IMG/VR virus record: IMGVR_UViG_3300046167_000694
Location: 1 to 45,619 of that record
Strand: one strand, 5' to 3'
DNA: 45,619 nt
From: a virus
In this document: positions 25,841 through 36,050 of the stretch, in pieces
Position numbering within the stretch: position 1 is the first letter of the stretch
Layout of the letters: each line of letters begins with the position of its first letter
Notes under the pieces: model-generated
Told to the model about the DNA's origin: nothing
Seen by the model: only the letters and a program-made list of their open reading frames with translations
Databases searched by the model: none
Program-made: the position numbers and the translations under genes

Positions 25841-28800
25841 TGCCTGTATATGAAATGACCTCTCCGGATGGCGAGGTTTACGAAGTCACAGCCCCAGAAG
25901 GTGCCACGAAAGCCGAAATAGTGGCTTATGTGCAAAAGAACAAGCAAGGCTTTATTGGCGATCGCGTCGATCAGTTACAAGAAGCTGGCACTAATTTGCA
26001 GCGCGGCGTTAATCGCCTACACCAAAATGCGGCGATGGCATTCGGTAACTATGAAAGCGTCGCCCAGCAGGAACGTGATCTGCAGGCGCTAGGTACGGAC
26101 CCCGACGTACAGAATCTTTACGATGGCGGTCTAGGTAACCTACTCGGAAATCTTGACGGTGTTGGCAATGTTGCCTTGGAGTCAGCGGCCCAGAGCTTGG
26201 CTCCCTCCTTGGCGGCAGCTGGTGCTGGTGCAGCAGCAGGCTCTCCTTTTGGTCCCCTTGGCGTAGTGCTTGGCGCTGGAGCTGGCGCTGGACTTTCATC
26301 ATTCGGTATTGAATACCAGTCAACCATACTAAACGGATTGCGCGAGAATGGTGTTGACCTCACCGATATGGGGAACATCGAGGCAGCAGTACAGAACCCA
26401 GAGCTAATGGCGCAGGTTGGTAATGACGCACTGCAACGGGGTGTCCCTATTGCCATGCTTGATGCCTTCACTATGGGTATAGCGGGCAAGCCATTTAAGT
26501 ATATTGTTGACGCGGTTGAAGCTACGAGCAAGGCAGGCAAGGTCGCCAAATATGGAGGCGGTGCAGCTGCGGAGGTTGGCGTACAGGCTGCAGGCGGTGC
26601 GACGGGTGAGGCGTTAGCTCAAATTGCTGATACTGGTGGCATTGAAAGTGGCTTGGACATTGCGATAGAGGGATTAGCTGAGGGTCCGACTGCCGTTGTG
26701 GAAGCGCCTGCAATGATAACGGCCAGAGCATTGGCAGAGCAGAATGCGCAGATTACTACCCCTCCGGTTGAGCCTAATGAAAACAGCTCTGGAGACATAC
26801 TTTTAGATTACGCTGTCCCAGTACCCGAGGACGTGCAGCAAGAGCTAAACGACCAGAACCTACCAGCGCCAGTGCAAGCGGTTGATGAGCCAATACCAGC
26901 ACCAGTGCAAGCGGTTGACGAGCCAGTAGCAGCGCCAGTGCAAGATCAAGAGCAAGCTAAGGCTTGGAGCGAGTATAAAAAGACAAACACGGAAACTGTA
27001 GAGAACGTAGCAAAGAGGGGAGACACCGCATTCTCTCCTTACCTGCTAGATGACGGGACGATCATGTATACGGGTGGCGATCATCTTGATGCAATTATGG
27101 CCTATTACGGAAATGACCCCCATCAAGATTATGAGCGCTTCCAAAATGATACGGGCGCAAGCAGAGCTGCCTTTTTCTATGAGAACCCTGAAACCTTTGT
27201 CATCTCAGTACAGCTATTTGACCAGCAAAAGCTGACGGTAAAGCAAGCTGAAACAATGCAGCAGCTTGCAGAGCAGAACACCGCCAAAGAAACCAAGGTT
27301 ATGGTTGGTGTGTCGCCAAAGGGTGACGGCACAGAGAACCCTCCGAGCTACCAAGTTATGTCGGTGGATGAGGCGCTAAAGGGTTACAGCGATCTAGTAG
27401 TGCCTGAGCCAACACCCGAGCCTGTACCTGAGCCGACTCCCGAGCCTGCGCCGGAGCCAGTGCCTGAGCCTGCACCCGAGCCAGTGCCTGCACCCGAGCC
27501 AACGCCTGAGCCTGCACCCGAGCCAGTGCCTGAGCCTGCACCCGAGCCAACGCCTAAGCCTAAAGCCAAGCCGAAGCCTAAAGCCAAGGCCAAGCCGAAG
27601 CCAGCACCTAAGCCAGAGCCAGTACCCGAGCCTGAGCCTGAGCTTCCAGTATTAGAGGCGGCACAGAAAGAGCCTACGGGTTCCACTAAGCAGCACGAAA
27701 TACTTATGTCTCGCCTAGAGGAAGCTAAAGACCTTACCGTTACAGGCGACGTTGCTGCACGGATTATTCAGGTATATAGAGAATCTAATCAGTTGTGGGC
27801 TAACAATCTTACCGAAGAGTTTGACGAATACATGGCGGACCGCAACCAAGGCGGCAAGCCCATAAGTGCAGAGGGTGTTAGCCGCTGGTTCCAAGAACGT
27901 GCTGACAGAAGTCTTAGAAGTGACGCCTTGCAGTATCACAAAAAGCGATACAAGGACGCAGGGCCAAAAGAACGGCGGGCGTTAAACAAAAGCAAAAAGG
28001 ATGCGGAAAAGTCGTTTGACGATGACAGATTTAATTACGCAGACGTAGCCGATGAACACGATGAGGCCATCTATCAGGCTAGAAGAAAAGATGATGGAGC
28101 AGCTGATAACAGTAGCTTAATAGATTCAGTAGCGCCTGGAGCTGAAGATAGGCGTAAGAGAAGGGATACAAAGAAAGCCAAGATTCCATTCCGGAAGCGC
28201 AAAGAAGGGCCGTCCCTATCGGCTAAATCTACAGAGATATGGAGAGATTTGGCAGAGCTGGAGCCTAGTTTTGATCCAGACACCGTAAGGTCTATGCCTC
28301 CAGAGCGGCAGTTTAAGCTGGCGTCTAAGCAATTCAAACGGAAGTTTGGCTTTAAAGACATTGTTAAGGATAAGAACCACAGTACCCGTGAGGCATTGGA
28401 CCTACTAACGGATATTTATGCCAACGCCAAAACAATGGCTGCGGTGATGGAAATGCCAGAAATCATGCTGTCTTTTAACGGCAAGATAACCACCCTGCAC
28501 TTGTATTCCAGAGGTATGAATGCGCTGGCTTACCACCTTTTAAATACTAACATCGGACCCGTTACAGAAAATGGCGTAACAATACAGTCCGGAGAGCAGA
28601 TGATAGGTGTCGGGCGGCGTAACGATAGCTTTGCTCACGAATGGGGACACGCGCTTGATGGCCGGCTGATGTGGGATTACATGGTCGATTTTACCGATAT
28701 GAACGATGGCCGGTTGCTATCGGGTCAGAGCTTCGTTAATGGCATTCATAACACGACTCTGGAGCAAAATACGCAGGTAGCATTTGCCAATCTATTAAAC

Positions 28801-31800
28801 GCGCTATTCCAAGACAGTGCTGCACTGGCTAGTGAAATAATGGTACTGAAGCGAGACATAGATAAGACCAGAGACGGCACGAAAAAAGAGGCTAAGTTAA
28901 AGTCAATATTGAAGCGGCTGGAGACAGGTGAAAATAAGACTCGGCTAGACCGATTCAAAAATAGCCAGATGTTTGATAACACAAGGATCGCGGGGAAAGG
29001 ATCACCGCACCCGTATCTATCAAGACCTACGGAAATGCTAGCCCGATCATTTGAGGCATACGTGGGTTATAGGGCGGCTGGCATGGGCGCAAACGCAGAT
29101 GGCCTTGCTCGCCGTGATGCTATCTATAAAACAGAGGGGGCAATTGAATCATATCCACCAGAGTCAGATCGTCCTGCAATCTTTGCGGCATGGGACGTAC
29201 TCATTAGAGCTTTGTCGCAATCGACAATCCTCAATCCAGACTCAAAAGAAGTGCCGGCAGCTGCCCAGTACAGATTAGAAATGAAGTCTGCACCGCCAGA
29301 TGCGCGGTTAAATGCAACGCTGAAAAATCAGACCGATAGCAAGATAAAGAGGGAGATTGATAAAAACAAAAAGCTTGCTTTGCAGGCTAACAAGCTGGTC
29401 CGAGATGCTCAAATTCGCCACAAAAACTCCAAGAGCGCAGCGCTAGTAAAAGCAGAGGGTGACTTGTTAGAGGCTCAAAAAGAGCTAGACGAGGCAAAAG
29501 AATCTGGCGGTTACGGCGTAGGCAAAGCGCAGGAAAAAGTAGACAAGCTGGCCGACCAAATAGGTGATATGGAAAAGGCGGTCCCTTGGGATAAATTCTT
29601 CGATCACAAAGCCTTCCGTAAGGTTGATGAGCTGTCTCAGCAATCTATGGGAATGATTTGGTGGTCTATCCGTGGAGAGTTGCTGCACTTCCAAAATAAG
29701 TATCCAGAAAACGAAGGCTTGAAATTCGTAATCGACAAGGTTGCAACAGACCCAGGCTCCGGAACGTATCAAGGGCCAAAGTTTGAAGAGACTATTAGAC
29801 GCTACACAAGGAAGTTCGCCAATCAGGTAAGTGATATTTTCAAAAAGCACAATATCAACAAGATGGACGCAAAGCAGATGAAGATTCTGCGCGATCTAAT
29901 GGTTGCTACTGACCAAAATTACGAGCGTTTAGCAGAGGATCATCCAGAGTACCTGCGTGCTGCGGCAGACCTTAGAGTGCCACTGGACGATATTTACAAC
30001 TTCATGCAGTCAATGGGGGTTGAGCTAGGGTACGCAAAGAACGCATACCTTCCTCGGCTATGGGACGACTTAGGTATTCGTTATGCGATAGATAACGGGA
30101 ATAAATTCAAAGAGGACGCCACTAGGGTTTATCGGCTAGTTTTTGATGACGACGTAGTTGAGCAAGGAATGCTCGATGTTGCTGAAAATCCCGAAGTAAT
30201 CAAAAAGTTTGAGAGTCTGGTGCGTCGGTATATCCCTAAGAAGGATGGCACGTTCCGTAATAGGCACATGATCCATATCGGGAATAAAGGCGAGAGCATT
30301 TGGGCTGACATTCAAGACTTAAAGAAAGAGCTTGCTGATTTGCAGGAGGCTTTTAGCGCTGCCAAGGATGAAGATGCCGAAACAGATGCTATTGCGGATG
30401 AAATTCTTGATCTTGAAGAGCAATTAAATGAGAAGTATCAAGAGCTGCACCCCCATGTAAGGCACGCTTGGGCGCGTGAGTCTGCATTTGACTGGCACCA
30501 ATCAATAGCCCAGCCACAGAGTTGGTCAAGAAGCTCACTGCACGATAACGGTGTGCCGCGCTCAGACTTTGAGAGGTCAAGGCAGTTGCCACCAGAAGCC
30601 GATGAAATTATGGCCGATTGGTTGATACAGGATATTCCAGGCATTTTTGATGGTTACATTACCAAGGCAGTTCGCAGAGCTGTCTACAGCGATATGTTTG
30701 GTCGAGAGATTAGGGGTAAAAAACCAGTTGGCTGGCAGCTACACGAAGCAATGGACAATATCGCAGGGGAGCTACAGCAGCCTCATTATGAAGCCATTGA
30801 AATGGGTGTAAATCAGATTCTTGGAAATCAAGGAAATGAAGGGTTTACCTATCGCGGTCTAAGGGTAATCGCTGGAGTAAAAACAACGACCATCCCGTAT
30901 ATGCTTTTACGCGCAGTGTTTTCTCAGATTGCGGAGCCAACAATAGCGGGTATGCGCGCTAATAAGGCAATAACAGCCACCGGAAAAATTTACGGCAAAA
31001 TGGCGGCAGACTTATTTAGCATTACGAAAACGTGGGTGGGTCTGGAGCCAAGTGAAGCCTCGCGTTATCGGTATGAAATGGCACGATTCATCGGAATCAT
31101 TCAAGATGTTGGTACGGAAACATCAATGCAAAACCGGATAAATTTGGAGGCGGTTAGCAGGGGTGGCGCTGATATGTATGCGGCCATGATGATTTATTCT
31201 GGTCAGCAGCCCCTAATGATCGGAACTAAAATCGCCACTACAAGTTATGTTATGGAGCAGATGCCATTAATTGCGCAGCGTGCAAAGGACGGGGATAAAG
31301 ATTCCATAAAGTTAATGGCAGAGCTTGGGCTGGTTGAGAGGCACTGGGATTACGTAATAAAGCTTGGGCCTAAGCCTACGATTGAAGAGCTGGACCAAGC
31401 ACCAGAAACCCAGCAAATCCAAAGCGCAATTGATCGCTGGGTCCATGATTCAATTATGGACCCTGCGAGAGTTGACAAGTCGAGGTTTGCAAATCAAAAG
31501 GGCTGGGGTGGGTTGGTGATGGGCATTCTCAGCTTCGCAGCCAGATTCAACCGAATGCTTATACGCCAAGCCAAGATAATAAAAAATTATGGACCTTCTA
31601 TCTACGTACCTTCAATGGTCGCGCTCGGCACATTGATCGGGCTGCAGGGTTTAGTCTGGATGGTCCGCTACGGATTGACTGGCGACTATGAGGATGACGA
31701 TGAGTATTGGGAGAAGGTAAAAGGCGAGTTTTGGCAGCAGGCCGTGATGCGAGCAGGTTTGTTTGGAGTAACGGAGCCGATGGTCAACGCAGTTTACGGC

Positions 31801-32169
31801 ATCAAGTACCAGCGCGATATTACGTCGCTATCAGCTGGTGCGGCTCCGTCTTACTACTATAATAATATTCAGAACATCACAACAATGTTTACTGATCGAA
31901 ACAGCCCGAATACAAATACAGCGGAGCATAATGCCGTAAAATCCACTTTGGACTTAGTGATGATGGGTGCTTATTCCGCGCTCATGCACGCTCCCGTTCC
32001 GATACCTTTCAAAGCGGCTGGCACAATCGGTACTGCAATCCTCTCTACCTCTAAGAGCAGGGGGCAAATTACCGATGAAATTGTGGGTGAAAAAGGCGAG
32101 ACAAAGAAGTCTGGAAGAGGTGGTCGGGATGGTCGGGGTGGTCGCAAAGATGACCGTGAAGGCAGGTGA
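25840..32169 (+). CDS. Giant 2109-residue polyvalent virion protein with zinc-peptidase motif
   Basis: The N-terminus ([11 protein letters not shown], then [10 protein letters not shown]) is a short module common at the front of giant phage ejection proteins. Gly/Ala-rich hydrophobic stretches follow near residues 125-155. A Pro-Glu repeat with a Lys-Pro-rich end spans about 520-600. A zinc-metallopeptidase signature H-E-W-G-H lies at 933-937, followed by [13 protein letters not shown] near 1065, a combination typical of large polyvalent proteins. Then come helical domains with A-Y-L-P-R-L-W-D near 1405, a probable membrane segment near 1930, and a Gly/Arg-rich tail. It is likely ejected with the DNA, acting on the envelope or host proteins. 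It closes the late operon. Confidence 0.8.
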   Translation: MPVYEMTSPDGEVYEVTAPEGATKAEIVAYVQKNKQGFIGDRVDQLQEAGTNLQRGVNRLHQNAAMAFGNYESVAQQERDLQALGTDPDVQNLYDGGLGNLLGNLDGVGNVALESAAQSLAPSLAAAGAGAAAGSPFGPLGVVLGAGAGAGLSSFGIEYQSTILNGLRENGVDLTDMGNIEAAVQNPELMAQVGNDALQRGVPIAMLDAFTMGIAGKPFKYIVDAVEATSKAGKVAKYGGGAAAEVGVQAAGGATGEALAQIADTGGIESGLDIAIEGLAEGPTAVVEAPAMITARALAEQNAQITTPPVEPNENSSGDILLDYAVPVPEDVQQELNDQNLPAPVQAVDEPIPAPVQAVDEPVAAPVQDQEQAKAWSEYKKTNTETVENVAKRGDTAFSPYLLDDGTIMYTGGDHLDAIMAYYGNDPHQDYERFQNDTGASRAAFFYENPETFVISVQLFDQQKLTVKQAETMQQLAEQNTAKETKVMVGVSPKGDGTENPPSYQVMSVDEALKGYSDLVVPEPTPEPVPEPTPEPAPEPVPEPAPEPVPAPEPTPEPAPEPVPEPAPEPTPKPKAKPKPKAKAKPKPAPKPEPVPEPEPELPVLEAAQKEPTGSTKQHEILMSRLEEAKDLTVTGDVAARIIQVYRESNQLWANNLTEEFDEYMADRNQGGKPISAEGVSRWFQERADRSLRSDALQYHKKRYKDAGPKERRALNKSKKDAEKSFDDDRFNYADVADEHDEAIYQARRKDDGAADNSSLIDSVAPGAEDRRKRRDTKKAKIPFRKRKEGPSLSAKSTEIWRDLAELEPSFDPDTVRSMPPERQFKLASKQFKRKFGFKDIVKDKNHSTREALDLLTDIYANAKTMAAVMEMPEIMLSFNGKITTLHLYSRGMNALAYHLLNTNIGPVTENGVTIQSGEQMIGVGRRNDSFAHEWGHALDGRLMWDYMVDFTDMNDGRLLSGQSFVNGIHNTTLEQNTQVAFANLLNALFQDSAALASEIMVLKRDIDKTRDGTKKEAKLKSILKRLETGENKTRLDRFKNSQMFDNTRIAGKGSPHPYLSRPTEMLARSFEAYVGYRAAGMGANADGLARRDAIYKTEGAIESYPPESDRPAIFAAWDVLIRALSQSTILNPDSKEVPAAAQYRLEMKSAPPDARLNATLKNQTDSKIKREIDKNKKLALQANKLVRDAQIRHKNSKSAALVKAEGDLLEAQKELDEAKESGGYGVGKAQEKVDKLADQIGDMEKAVPWDKFFDHKAFRKVDELSQQSMGMIWWSIRGELLHFQNKYPENEGLKFVIDKVATDPGSGTYQGPKFEETIRRYTRKFANQVSDIFKKHNINKMDAKQMKILRDLMVATDQNYERLAEDHPEYLRAAADLRVPLDDIYNFMQSMGVELGYAKNAYLPRLWDDLGIRYAIDNGNKFKEDATRVYRLVFDDDVVEQGMLDVAENPEVIKKFESLVRRYIPKKDGTFRNRHMIHIGNKGESIWADIQDLKKELADLQEAFSAAKDEDAETDAIADEILDLEEQLNEKYQELHPHVRHAWARESAFDWHQSIAQPQSWSRSSLHDNGVPRSDFERSRQLPPEADEIMADWLIQDIPGIFDGYITKAVRRAVYSDMFGREIRGKKPVGWQLHEAMDNIAGELQQPHYEAIEMGVNQILGNQGNEGFTYRGLRVIAGVKTTTIPYMLLRAVFSQIAEPTIAGMRANKAITATGKIYGKMAADLFSITKTWVGLEPSEASRYRYEMARFIGIIQDVGTETSMQNRINLEAVSRGGADMYAAMMIYSGQQPLMIGTKIATTSYVMEQMPLIAQRAKDGDKDSIKLMAELGLVERHWDYVIKLGPKPTIEELDQAPETQQIQSAIDRWVHDSIMDPARVDKSRFANQKGWGGLVMGILSFAARFNRMLIRQAKIIKNYGPSIYVPSMVALGTLIGLQGLVWMVRYGLTGDYEDDDEYWEKVKGEFWQQAVMRAGLFGVTEPMVNAVYGIKYQRDITSLSAGAAPSYYYNNIQNITTMFTDRNSPNTNTAEHNAVKSTLDLVMMGAYSALMHAPVPIPFKAAGTIGTAILSTSKSRGQITDEIVGEKGETKKSGRGGRDGRGGRKDDREGR
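27403..27640 (+). repeat. Low-complexity Pro-Glu / Lys-Pro repeat in the giant gene
   Basis: Units of the type CCTGAGCCAGTGCCTGAG repeat with small changes and encode P-E-P-x-P-E-P. The run passes into K-P-K-A-K repeats near 27550-27615 and back to P-E-P. The switch from acidic to basic suggests an extended, periplasm-spanning linker such as in TonB-like proteins. Confidence 0.85.
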
Positions 32170-32210
32170 TTTAGTCGCCAGTATAGACACCAGTCGCCGG
32201 ACCTAGTTAG

Positions 32211-32240
32211 TGACCGCTTCGCTTGTAGGCTAGGCGGTCA
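32211..32240. other. Hairpin at the end of the late operon, beside attP
   Basis: TGACCGC at 32211-32217 pairs with GCGGTCA at 32234-32240 (7 bp, 16-base loop). No T-run follows on either strand, so it is a poor intrinsic terminator. It abuts the tRNA-like core and could instead be part of the recombination site. Confidence 0.4.
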
Positions 32241-32241
32241 T

Positions 32242-32316
32242 TGGTGGAGCCAGACGGGATCGAACCGACGACCTCAACACTGCCAGTATGGTGACTCTGC
32301 ATACTCATTTGTCCAC
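32242..32316 (-). other. attP: Candidate attP core: tRNA-Ala-like 3' end
   Basis: Read on the minus strand, 32289-32242 gives an anticodon loop CTGGCAG (anticodon GGC, Ala), a variable region, T-loop TTCGATC, acceptor strand TGGCTCC, discriminator A and CCA. The 5' part (32316-32290) only loosely folds as a D-arm and acceptor: about five of seven acceptor positions pair and the T-stem has one mismatch. It is therefore probably not a working tRNA gene. Phages that integrate into tRNA genes carry the 3' part of the gene next to int so that the host gene is restored on insertion. The integrase gene ends about 95 bases away and points at this site. Confidence 0.6.
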
Positions 32317-32410
32317 GAAACCATTGTATAGCGCAGTTTCATTGAGTATTTTGTCGGCATGGTGTTGATAATAAGTTGTACGAACTTGTCAATTTAGTGT
32401 CCACTGGTGT

Positions 32411-33410
32411 CTATTTAGGCTCCAGATGGACCAGCGCTGAACGCTGTGCTTCGCGGTTTAAATGGCCGTAAGTTTGTTCAATCATCTGGGCGTGTATTGC
32501 CCAAAATCCGGCTAACCACAAACGTAGAAACACCGGCACTTACGAGGATGCTAGCGCAGGTATGTCTCAGGGTGTTTGGGGTGAAGTCGGTGATGCCAGC
32601 CTTGGTCTGCATGTTATTGAACGTGGTCCGGATTGAGCCATCGTTGTACAGCACGTATTTGGTATCACGTTGCTTAAACAGCTCTAACAAAAACTCCCGC
32701 AGCTTCGGGTGCATTTCAACATCACCACTGCGCTTGCTTGATTGTTTCTCGCGGTACTGGAAGTCAATGACGTTGCCACCAAAATCCACACGATCCCAGG
32801 TTAGCGTTTCAATGGCTCTTTTGCGCTGCCCAGTGTATAGACCTAGCTCAAGGTATATTTCGACCCTAGCGGGCTTCTCTGGCGTCAGACGCATAGACTT
32901 AGCGGTAGTCCGTAGATGATTAATCTCATCCCAGTTAAGCCAGCGCTTGCGAGGCGGGTTATAGGCGGGTAAGTCAATATGGGGTACGGCGTCGATAAAC
33001 CCCTCTTTCTTTGCAAAGTTAAGCGCCGCTACGAGCATACTAAGCTCCCCGCGCTGCGTACCACTGGTTACACCAGCTCTCGCAAGCCTGTACCGCGTAA
33101 TATCTGCGCGCTTGAGCTTGCCTACGACGATACTTCCAAGGATTTTATTAACGGCAGCGATCTTTGTCTTGCTGGACTCTGGGTTGATGTTGTTGATGTT
33201 GATATGTTCGATCACGTAGCGATCTAGGATTTCACCGACAGTAACAAGGTCTTCGATGCCCTGCTCTGCTTGAAGATTGATTAGTTGCTGCGCGTTAGCA
33301 ACCGCCGTTTTGTGATCGCGCGTGTAAAGGCTCTGCTTCCTGCTACGTCCGTTGTTCGGGTCGTAGTAAAATGCGTAATAGATACCATTGCTTCGCTTTT
33401 TAATTTGCAC
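32411..33410 (-). CDS. int: Tyrosine-family integrase (frameshift near 32497)
   Basis: This enzyme would recombine attP with the host attB. It has an N-terminal arm-binding segment (S-N-G-I-Y-Y-A-F-Y-Y-D), a core-binding helical domain (about 55-150) and a catalytic domain. Visible catalytic residues are Arg in Y-T-G-Q-R-K-R-A-I-E and the H/R pair in N-T-L-R-H-T-C-A-S. The frame then stops at 32478 without a tyrosine. The adjacent frame supplies M-I-E-Q-T-Y-G-H-L, which holds the nucleophilic Tyr, and ends at TAG 32411-32413, giving about 332 residues. As written the protein would lack its nucleophile. Start is GTG 33410, and the front overlaps the xis frame. Confidence 0.88.
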
Positions 33411-33550
33411 ACATATGCCTCTAAGTCGTCTGAATCAATGAGAATGGGTTTTGTTTTTAGTGCTACGAGCTTTCCCTCCTTTCTTAGTTTCGCAACCGTC
33501 TGCACGCTGACGCGCAAACGGGTAGCGACTTCACTCTGAGTCAATAACAT
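33281..33550 (-). CDS. Excisionase-like small winged-helix DNA-binding protein
   Basis: The first 50 residues have the MerR/excisionase-type helix-turn-helix pattern: L-L-T-Q-S-E-V-A-T-R-L-R-V-S, then Q-T-V-A-K-L-R-K-E-G-K-L, and a wing with K-P-I-L-I-D-S-D-D-L-E-A-Y. Such proteins bend attachment DNA and set the direction of the integrase, or place plasmid and phage proteins on DNA. The last 40 residues overlap int in another frame and look like shadow, so the true end may be earlier, obscured by an indel. ATG 33550 overlaps the end of the repressor gene, placing it in a repressor-xis-int operon. Confidence 0.65.
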   Translation of the reverse strand: MLLTQSEVATRLRVSVQTVAKLRKEGKLVALKTKPILIDSDDLEAYVCKLKSEAMVSITHFTTTRTTDVAGSRAFTRAITKRRLLTRSN

Positions 33551-33926
33551 CGGCGCCCCTTGGTATTTTTGAAATTAGCTCGTTCGCCTCCAGTAGCGTG
33601 CAAACGACGTTAATGCTTAAAAAGTAGTTGCCAGAGTTATCACCCACGGACATAAGTTTTACGCTTGGGTTTGTTGGTGACTCGTCGTATCTTCGGGGCA
33701 ACAGCTGTTCTTCTTCGATTCCAAGCTCTTTGCAGATTTGGACCATAGTTTCGTCTTTAGGTAAACACCGACCGCGCACGTAACTGCTAACAGCATCTTT
33801 AGTTAATCCTAATCGTCGAGCTAAATCGCTCTGGTTCATGTTGGCATCTCTGATTGCATCAAGCAGTTTCTTGCCGAAGACCTTCCTAGTCTCTTCCGTA
33901 CTTCTAATCCGTGTATTTCGTGACAT
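33531..33926 (-). CDS. Cro/CI-type phage repressor without a peptidase domain
   Basis: This 131-residue protein has an XRE-family helix-turn-helix at about residues 20-75: L-L-D-A-I-R-D-A-N-M-N-Q-S-D-L-A-R-R-L-G-L, then K-D-A-V-S-S-Y-V-R-G-R and L-G-I-E-E-E-Q-L-L-P. The remaining 50 residues are too short for, and do not resemble, the S24 self-cleaving domain of LexA and lambda CI. It faces away from the early operon across a 238-base gap, the usual immunity arrangement. Induction is therefore unlikely to work by RecA-triggered self-cleavage and may need an antirepressor. Confidence 0.8.
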   Translation of the reverse strand: MSRNTRIRSTEETRKVFGKKLLDAIRDANMNQSDLARRLGLTKDAVSSYVRGRCLPKDETMVQICKELGIEEEQLLPRRYDESPTNPSVKLMSVGDNSGNYFLSINVVCTLLEANELISKIPRGADVIDSE

Positions 33927-33958
33927 AGCATTTCTACCATGGAGATGGGTGTGTCAAA

Positions 33959-33988
33959 AGTATACTCCCGTTAGTCGATAGTCTGCAA
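33959..33988 (-). promoter_or_regulatory. Candidate promoter for the repressor-xis-int operon
   Basis: On the minus strand TTGCAG (33988-33983) and TATACT (33964-33959) are 18 bases apart. The -10 box lies in the 8-bp palindrome AGTATACT, a possible operator core. The repressor ATG is 33 bases downstream. Confidence 0.45.
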
Positions 33989-34014
33989 ACATCATTAGTG
34001 TTGTGACCTATGAT
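33986..34014 (+). promoter_or_regulatory. Weak candidate early rightward promoter
   Basis: TATGAT at 34009-34014 is a good -10 box. The element 17 bases upstream (CAAACA, 33986-33991) is poor. It overlaps the -35 of the leftward promoter, so one bound repressor could control both. The early operon start is 34165, leaving a leader of about 145 bases in which I see no gene. Confidence 0.3.
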
Positions 34015-34164
34015 TCTAACTTAATTCTACAAACTCCTGCAATAGGTATTTCCTGGGTATTCTACGAGTGGTTAATGGAGACTTTTCCTTACAGAACTCG
34101 ACAAAAGGTGTTGATTTGCAGTTTGACGAAAGGTAGGGTTGGTTTTCCACAACGAGGACCAAGT

Positions 34165-35040
34165 ATGAAATCAATCCCCACCCCAAGCCGCAATGAGTGG
34201 CTGGCTCTCAAGTCAAAGCTACTGGGCGGCAGTGAAGTCGCTTCGCTATTCGGTATCGGTTACAAGACCCCGCTGCAGATGTACATGGAGAAGGCTGGGC
34301 TGTCCGAGCCAGAAGACTTGTCAGGAGTTGTGCCTGTGATGGCTGGCTCAATTTTCGAGGACAGCATTGCAGAGCTGGCTATGACTATCCGTGGTATCAG
34401 CATCCACAAGTCTGAGAAGTTTCACTACGACGAAGAGCGGCGCACTTGCGCCACGCTTGACTACCTGTACACCGAAGACGATGGCAGCACTGTACCAGTG
34501 GAGCTGAAGTTTCTTGGCGGCAAGCGTGACTACATCGCGCTGGAGAATGAGGGTGAGTACCTGCCTCCCGACAAATTCGTCGTGCAGACGCAATTCCAAA
34601 TGCACCACACGAACACGTCCCATGCGTATTTAGTAGCCATGATAGGCAACAGCGAGTTGATGGTTAATCGGATCGAGCGGGATCAAGACCTCATTGACAA
34701 CATGTTGACCGCTACTGATCTTTTCTGGGAGAGCGTTGATAACAGGACGCCACCAGAGCCAATCCTTCCCAGCGATTACGAAGCTGTCATGGCGTTAATG
34801 AACCGAGTCGATGAGAGCAGGACCGTACAGGCGTTCAGCAATCTAAAAATTGAGCAGCTGATACTGGACTACAAGGAAGCGGCGACCGCCGAGAAGGTTG
34901 CCGCAGACACAAAGAAATCGGCCAAGGCCCAGCTCCTTGAGTTTATGGGTGACGCCATAGCTCTGGAGTGTAACGCGGGCAAGGTCAGCGCAAAGCTAAA
35001 CAAACACGGAAACCGATCTATGAGGGTAAATGCAAAATGA
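34165..35040 (+). CDS. YqaJ-family (lambda Exo-type) recombination exonuclease
   Basis: This degrades one strand of duplex ends to leave single strands for annealing. ATG 34165 follows GAGGA by six bases; the frame is open further upstream to GTG 34003, but that stretch is not protein-like. The 291-residue product has the family order G-G-S-E-V-A-S-L-F-G near the start, A-G-S-I-F-E-D, then C-A-T-L-D-Y-L and V-P-V-E-L-K-F-L, where D and E-x-K are the metal ligands. V-V-Q-T-Q-F-Q-M then matches the conserved Gln motif. The C-terminus is a charged helix. It overlaps the ERF gene by four bases, and such pairs work together. Confidence 0.88.
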   Translation: MKSIPTPSRNEWLALKSKLLGGSEVASLFGIGYKTPLQMYMEKAGLSEPEDLSGVVPVMAGSIFEDSIAELAMTIRGISIHKSEKFHYDEERRTCATLDYLYTEDDGSTVPVELKFLGGKRDYIALENEGEYLPPDKFVVQTQFQMHHTNTSHAYLVAMIGNSELMVNRIERDQDLIDNMLTATDLFWESVDNRTPPEPILPSDYEAVMALMNRVDESRTVQAFSNLKIEQLILDYKEAATAEKVAADTKKSAKAQLLEFMGDAIALECNAGKVSAKLNKHGNRSMRVNAK

Positions 35041-35567
35041 ATACAAGCGAAGGGACAGGCCAGATAAGTACAGCTCTGGCAAAGGCGCAGCAAGATTGTC
35101 AGCCAGCTGAACAGGGTGGCAACGGCGGCGGGATGATTGGTAAGTACGCAAGAATTGAAGACCTCCAAAAACAGTCTAGGAAGGTCTTTGGTGAGAACGG
35201 TCTGGCGCTCTTAATGGCCCCGTACTCAGCAACGGTAGGGGCGGTCGGCATTCGATGGCGCTTAAACCATATCAGTGGCGAGTTTATTAGTGACGAGTTT
35301 GAGGTCCCAATGACCGTCAAGAAGACGCAGGACTTAGGCTCTATGCTGACTTATTTCCGGCGCTATGTACTGGCTGGCCTGCTTCCTCTGCTAGCTCCAG
35401 ACGAAGACATTGACGAGGTGGTAGAGGCTGAACCCGCCAAGAAAGGTTTGCCCAAGGCGTCAGCTACTAGTCGGAAAGAGTTGACCGACGCCGTAACAAA
35501 GACGGTTAAGGCGACAACAAAGACCCCGCCGCCTGAGACTTTTGATGACGATGACTTCGACTTTTAG
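35037..35567 (+). CDS. erf: ERF-family single-strand annealing protein
   Basis: This 176-residue protein starts in an ATGA overlap with the exonuclease. The core motif G-S-M-L-T-Y-F-R-R-Y-V-L-A-G-L-L-P-L followed by D-E-D-I-D-E is the ERF-superfamily signature, which anneals complementary single strands coated by SSB. A basic Thr/Lys-rich linker leads to the acidic end D-D-D-D-F-D-F, resembling the C-terminal tip of SSB. That may recruit the same host partners. With YqaJ it forms a two-component recombinase that could also circularise the genome and drive mosaic exchange. Confidence 0.85.
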   Translation: MNTSEGTGQISTALAKAQQDCQPAEQGGNGGGMIGKYARIEDLQKQSRKVFGENGLALLMAPYSATVGAVGIRWRLNHISGEFISDEFEVPMTVKKTQDLGSMLTYFRRYVLAGLLPLLAPDEDIDEVVEAEPAKKGLPKASATSRKELTDAVTKTVKATTKTPPPETFDDDDFDF

Positions 35568-35578
35568 GGAGAGTTTCG

Positions 35579-35890
35579 ATGAGTGAGATACGAGTAATGA
35601 GTGACGAGATTAACAAGGCTCTAGTCCAAGAGTTGACGACGCTGTGTGAGCAAGCGCACGGCGTCACACGTCAGCTGGATGCGTCCGATACGGTTAGGCA
35701 GGCGCTCTTCACATTCGGCAACTTTATAGCCGCGCGGGCAATGGTGAGGCTTGAGGCCGTGTCTGACGAAGAATGGCAGGCCAATGCAGCTGACTTAAAG
35801 ACAGAGCTGCAGCGACTTGCTGGGATTCACACCAATTCTTTCGTGCCAGTCCTTGAGCCGGAGGTCGCTACTGATGCCGATTCCGAGTAA
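35579..35890 (+). CDS. Small helical hypothetical protein in the recombination cluster
   Basis: This 103-residue protein follows ERF after 11 bases with a GGGAGAG ribosome site. It is helical, with E-L-T-T-L-C-E-Q-A-H-G-V, then V-R-Q-A-L-F-T-F-G-N-F-I-A-A-R-A-M-V, and ends in an acidic tail. Its end overlaps the next gene by 17 bases. No family was recognised. The context suggests replication or recombination. Confidence 0.6.
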   Translation: MSEIRVMSDEINKALVQELTTLCEQAHGVTRQLDASDTVRQALFTFGNFIAARAMVRLEAVSDEEWQANAADLKTELQRLAGIHTNSFVPVLEPEVATDADSE

Positions 35891-36050
35891 TCAATGCCCT
35901 GAGTGTGGCGAGGAACACTGCCCACCCATCGGACAATTAGGCTTTCACGATGAGCTGGACGTGGCGCTCTTATGTCACCAGTGCAGCAATTGCGGCGTAG
36001 TTTTTGAAACCTGCTTTGAGCCTGTCAGCCGGCTTGTGGTGGAAGAGTGA
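35874..36050 (+). CDS. Small zinc-ribbon protein
   Basis: ATG 35874 gives 58 residues with two Cys pairs, C-P-E-C near the start and C-H-Q-C-S-N-C-G later, plus an extra C and H. This is a one-zinc ribbon of the kind that binds nucleic acid or protein. The start lies inside the previous gene. The longer frame back to 35817 adds only shadow sequence. It ends in a GTGA overlap with the next gene. Confidence 0.65.
   Translation: MPIPSNQCPECGEEHCPPIGQLGFHDELDVALLCHQCSNCGVVFETCFEPVSRLVVEE

Larger units (their letters stand above)
32183..32414. repeat. 12-bp inverted repeat flanking the attP core
   Basis: ATAGACACCAGT at 32183-32194 is the exact reverse complement of ACTGGTGTCTAT at 32403-32414. 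The pair flanks the tRNA-like core, and the right copy covers the corrected integrase stop codon. Arm-type integrase sites flank attP cores in this way. An AGTCGCC direct repeat (32173, 32192) lies beside the left copy. Confidence 0.65.

Noticed and set aside
32242-32316. A functional tRNA-Ala gene on the minus strand
   Set aside because: Only the 3' half is convincing. Acceptor pairing has mismatches, the T-stem has a T-T pair, and the position next to int fits an attachment site better.
34003-34164. N-terminal extension of the YqaJ gene from GTG 34003
   Set aside because: The translated stretch lacks family similarity, covers the candidate early promoter, and ATG 34165 has a good ribosome site.
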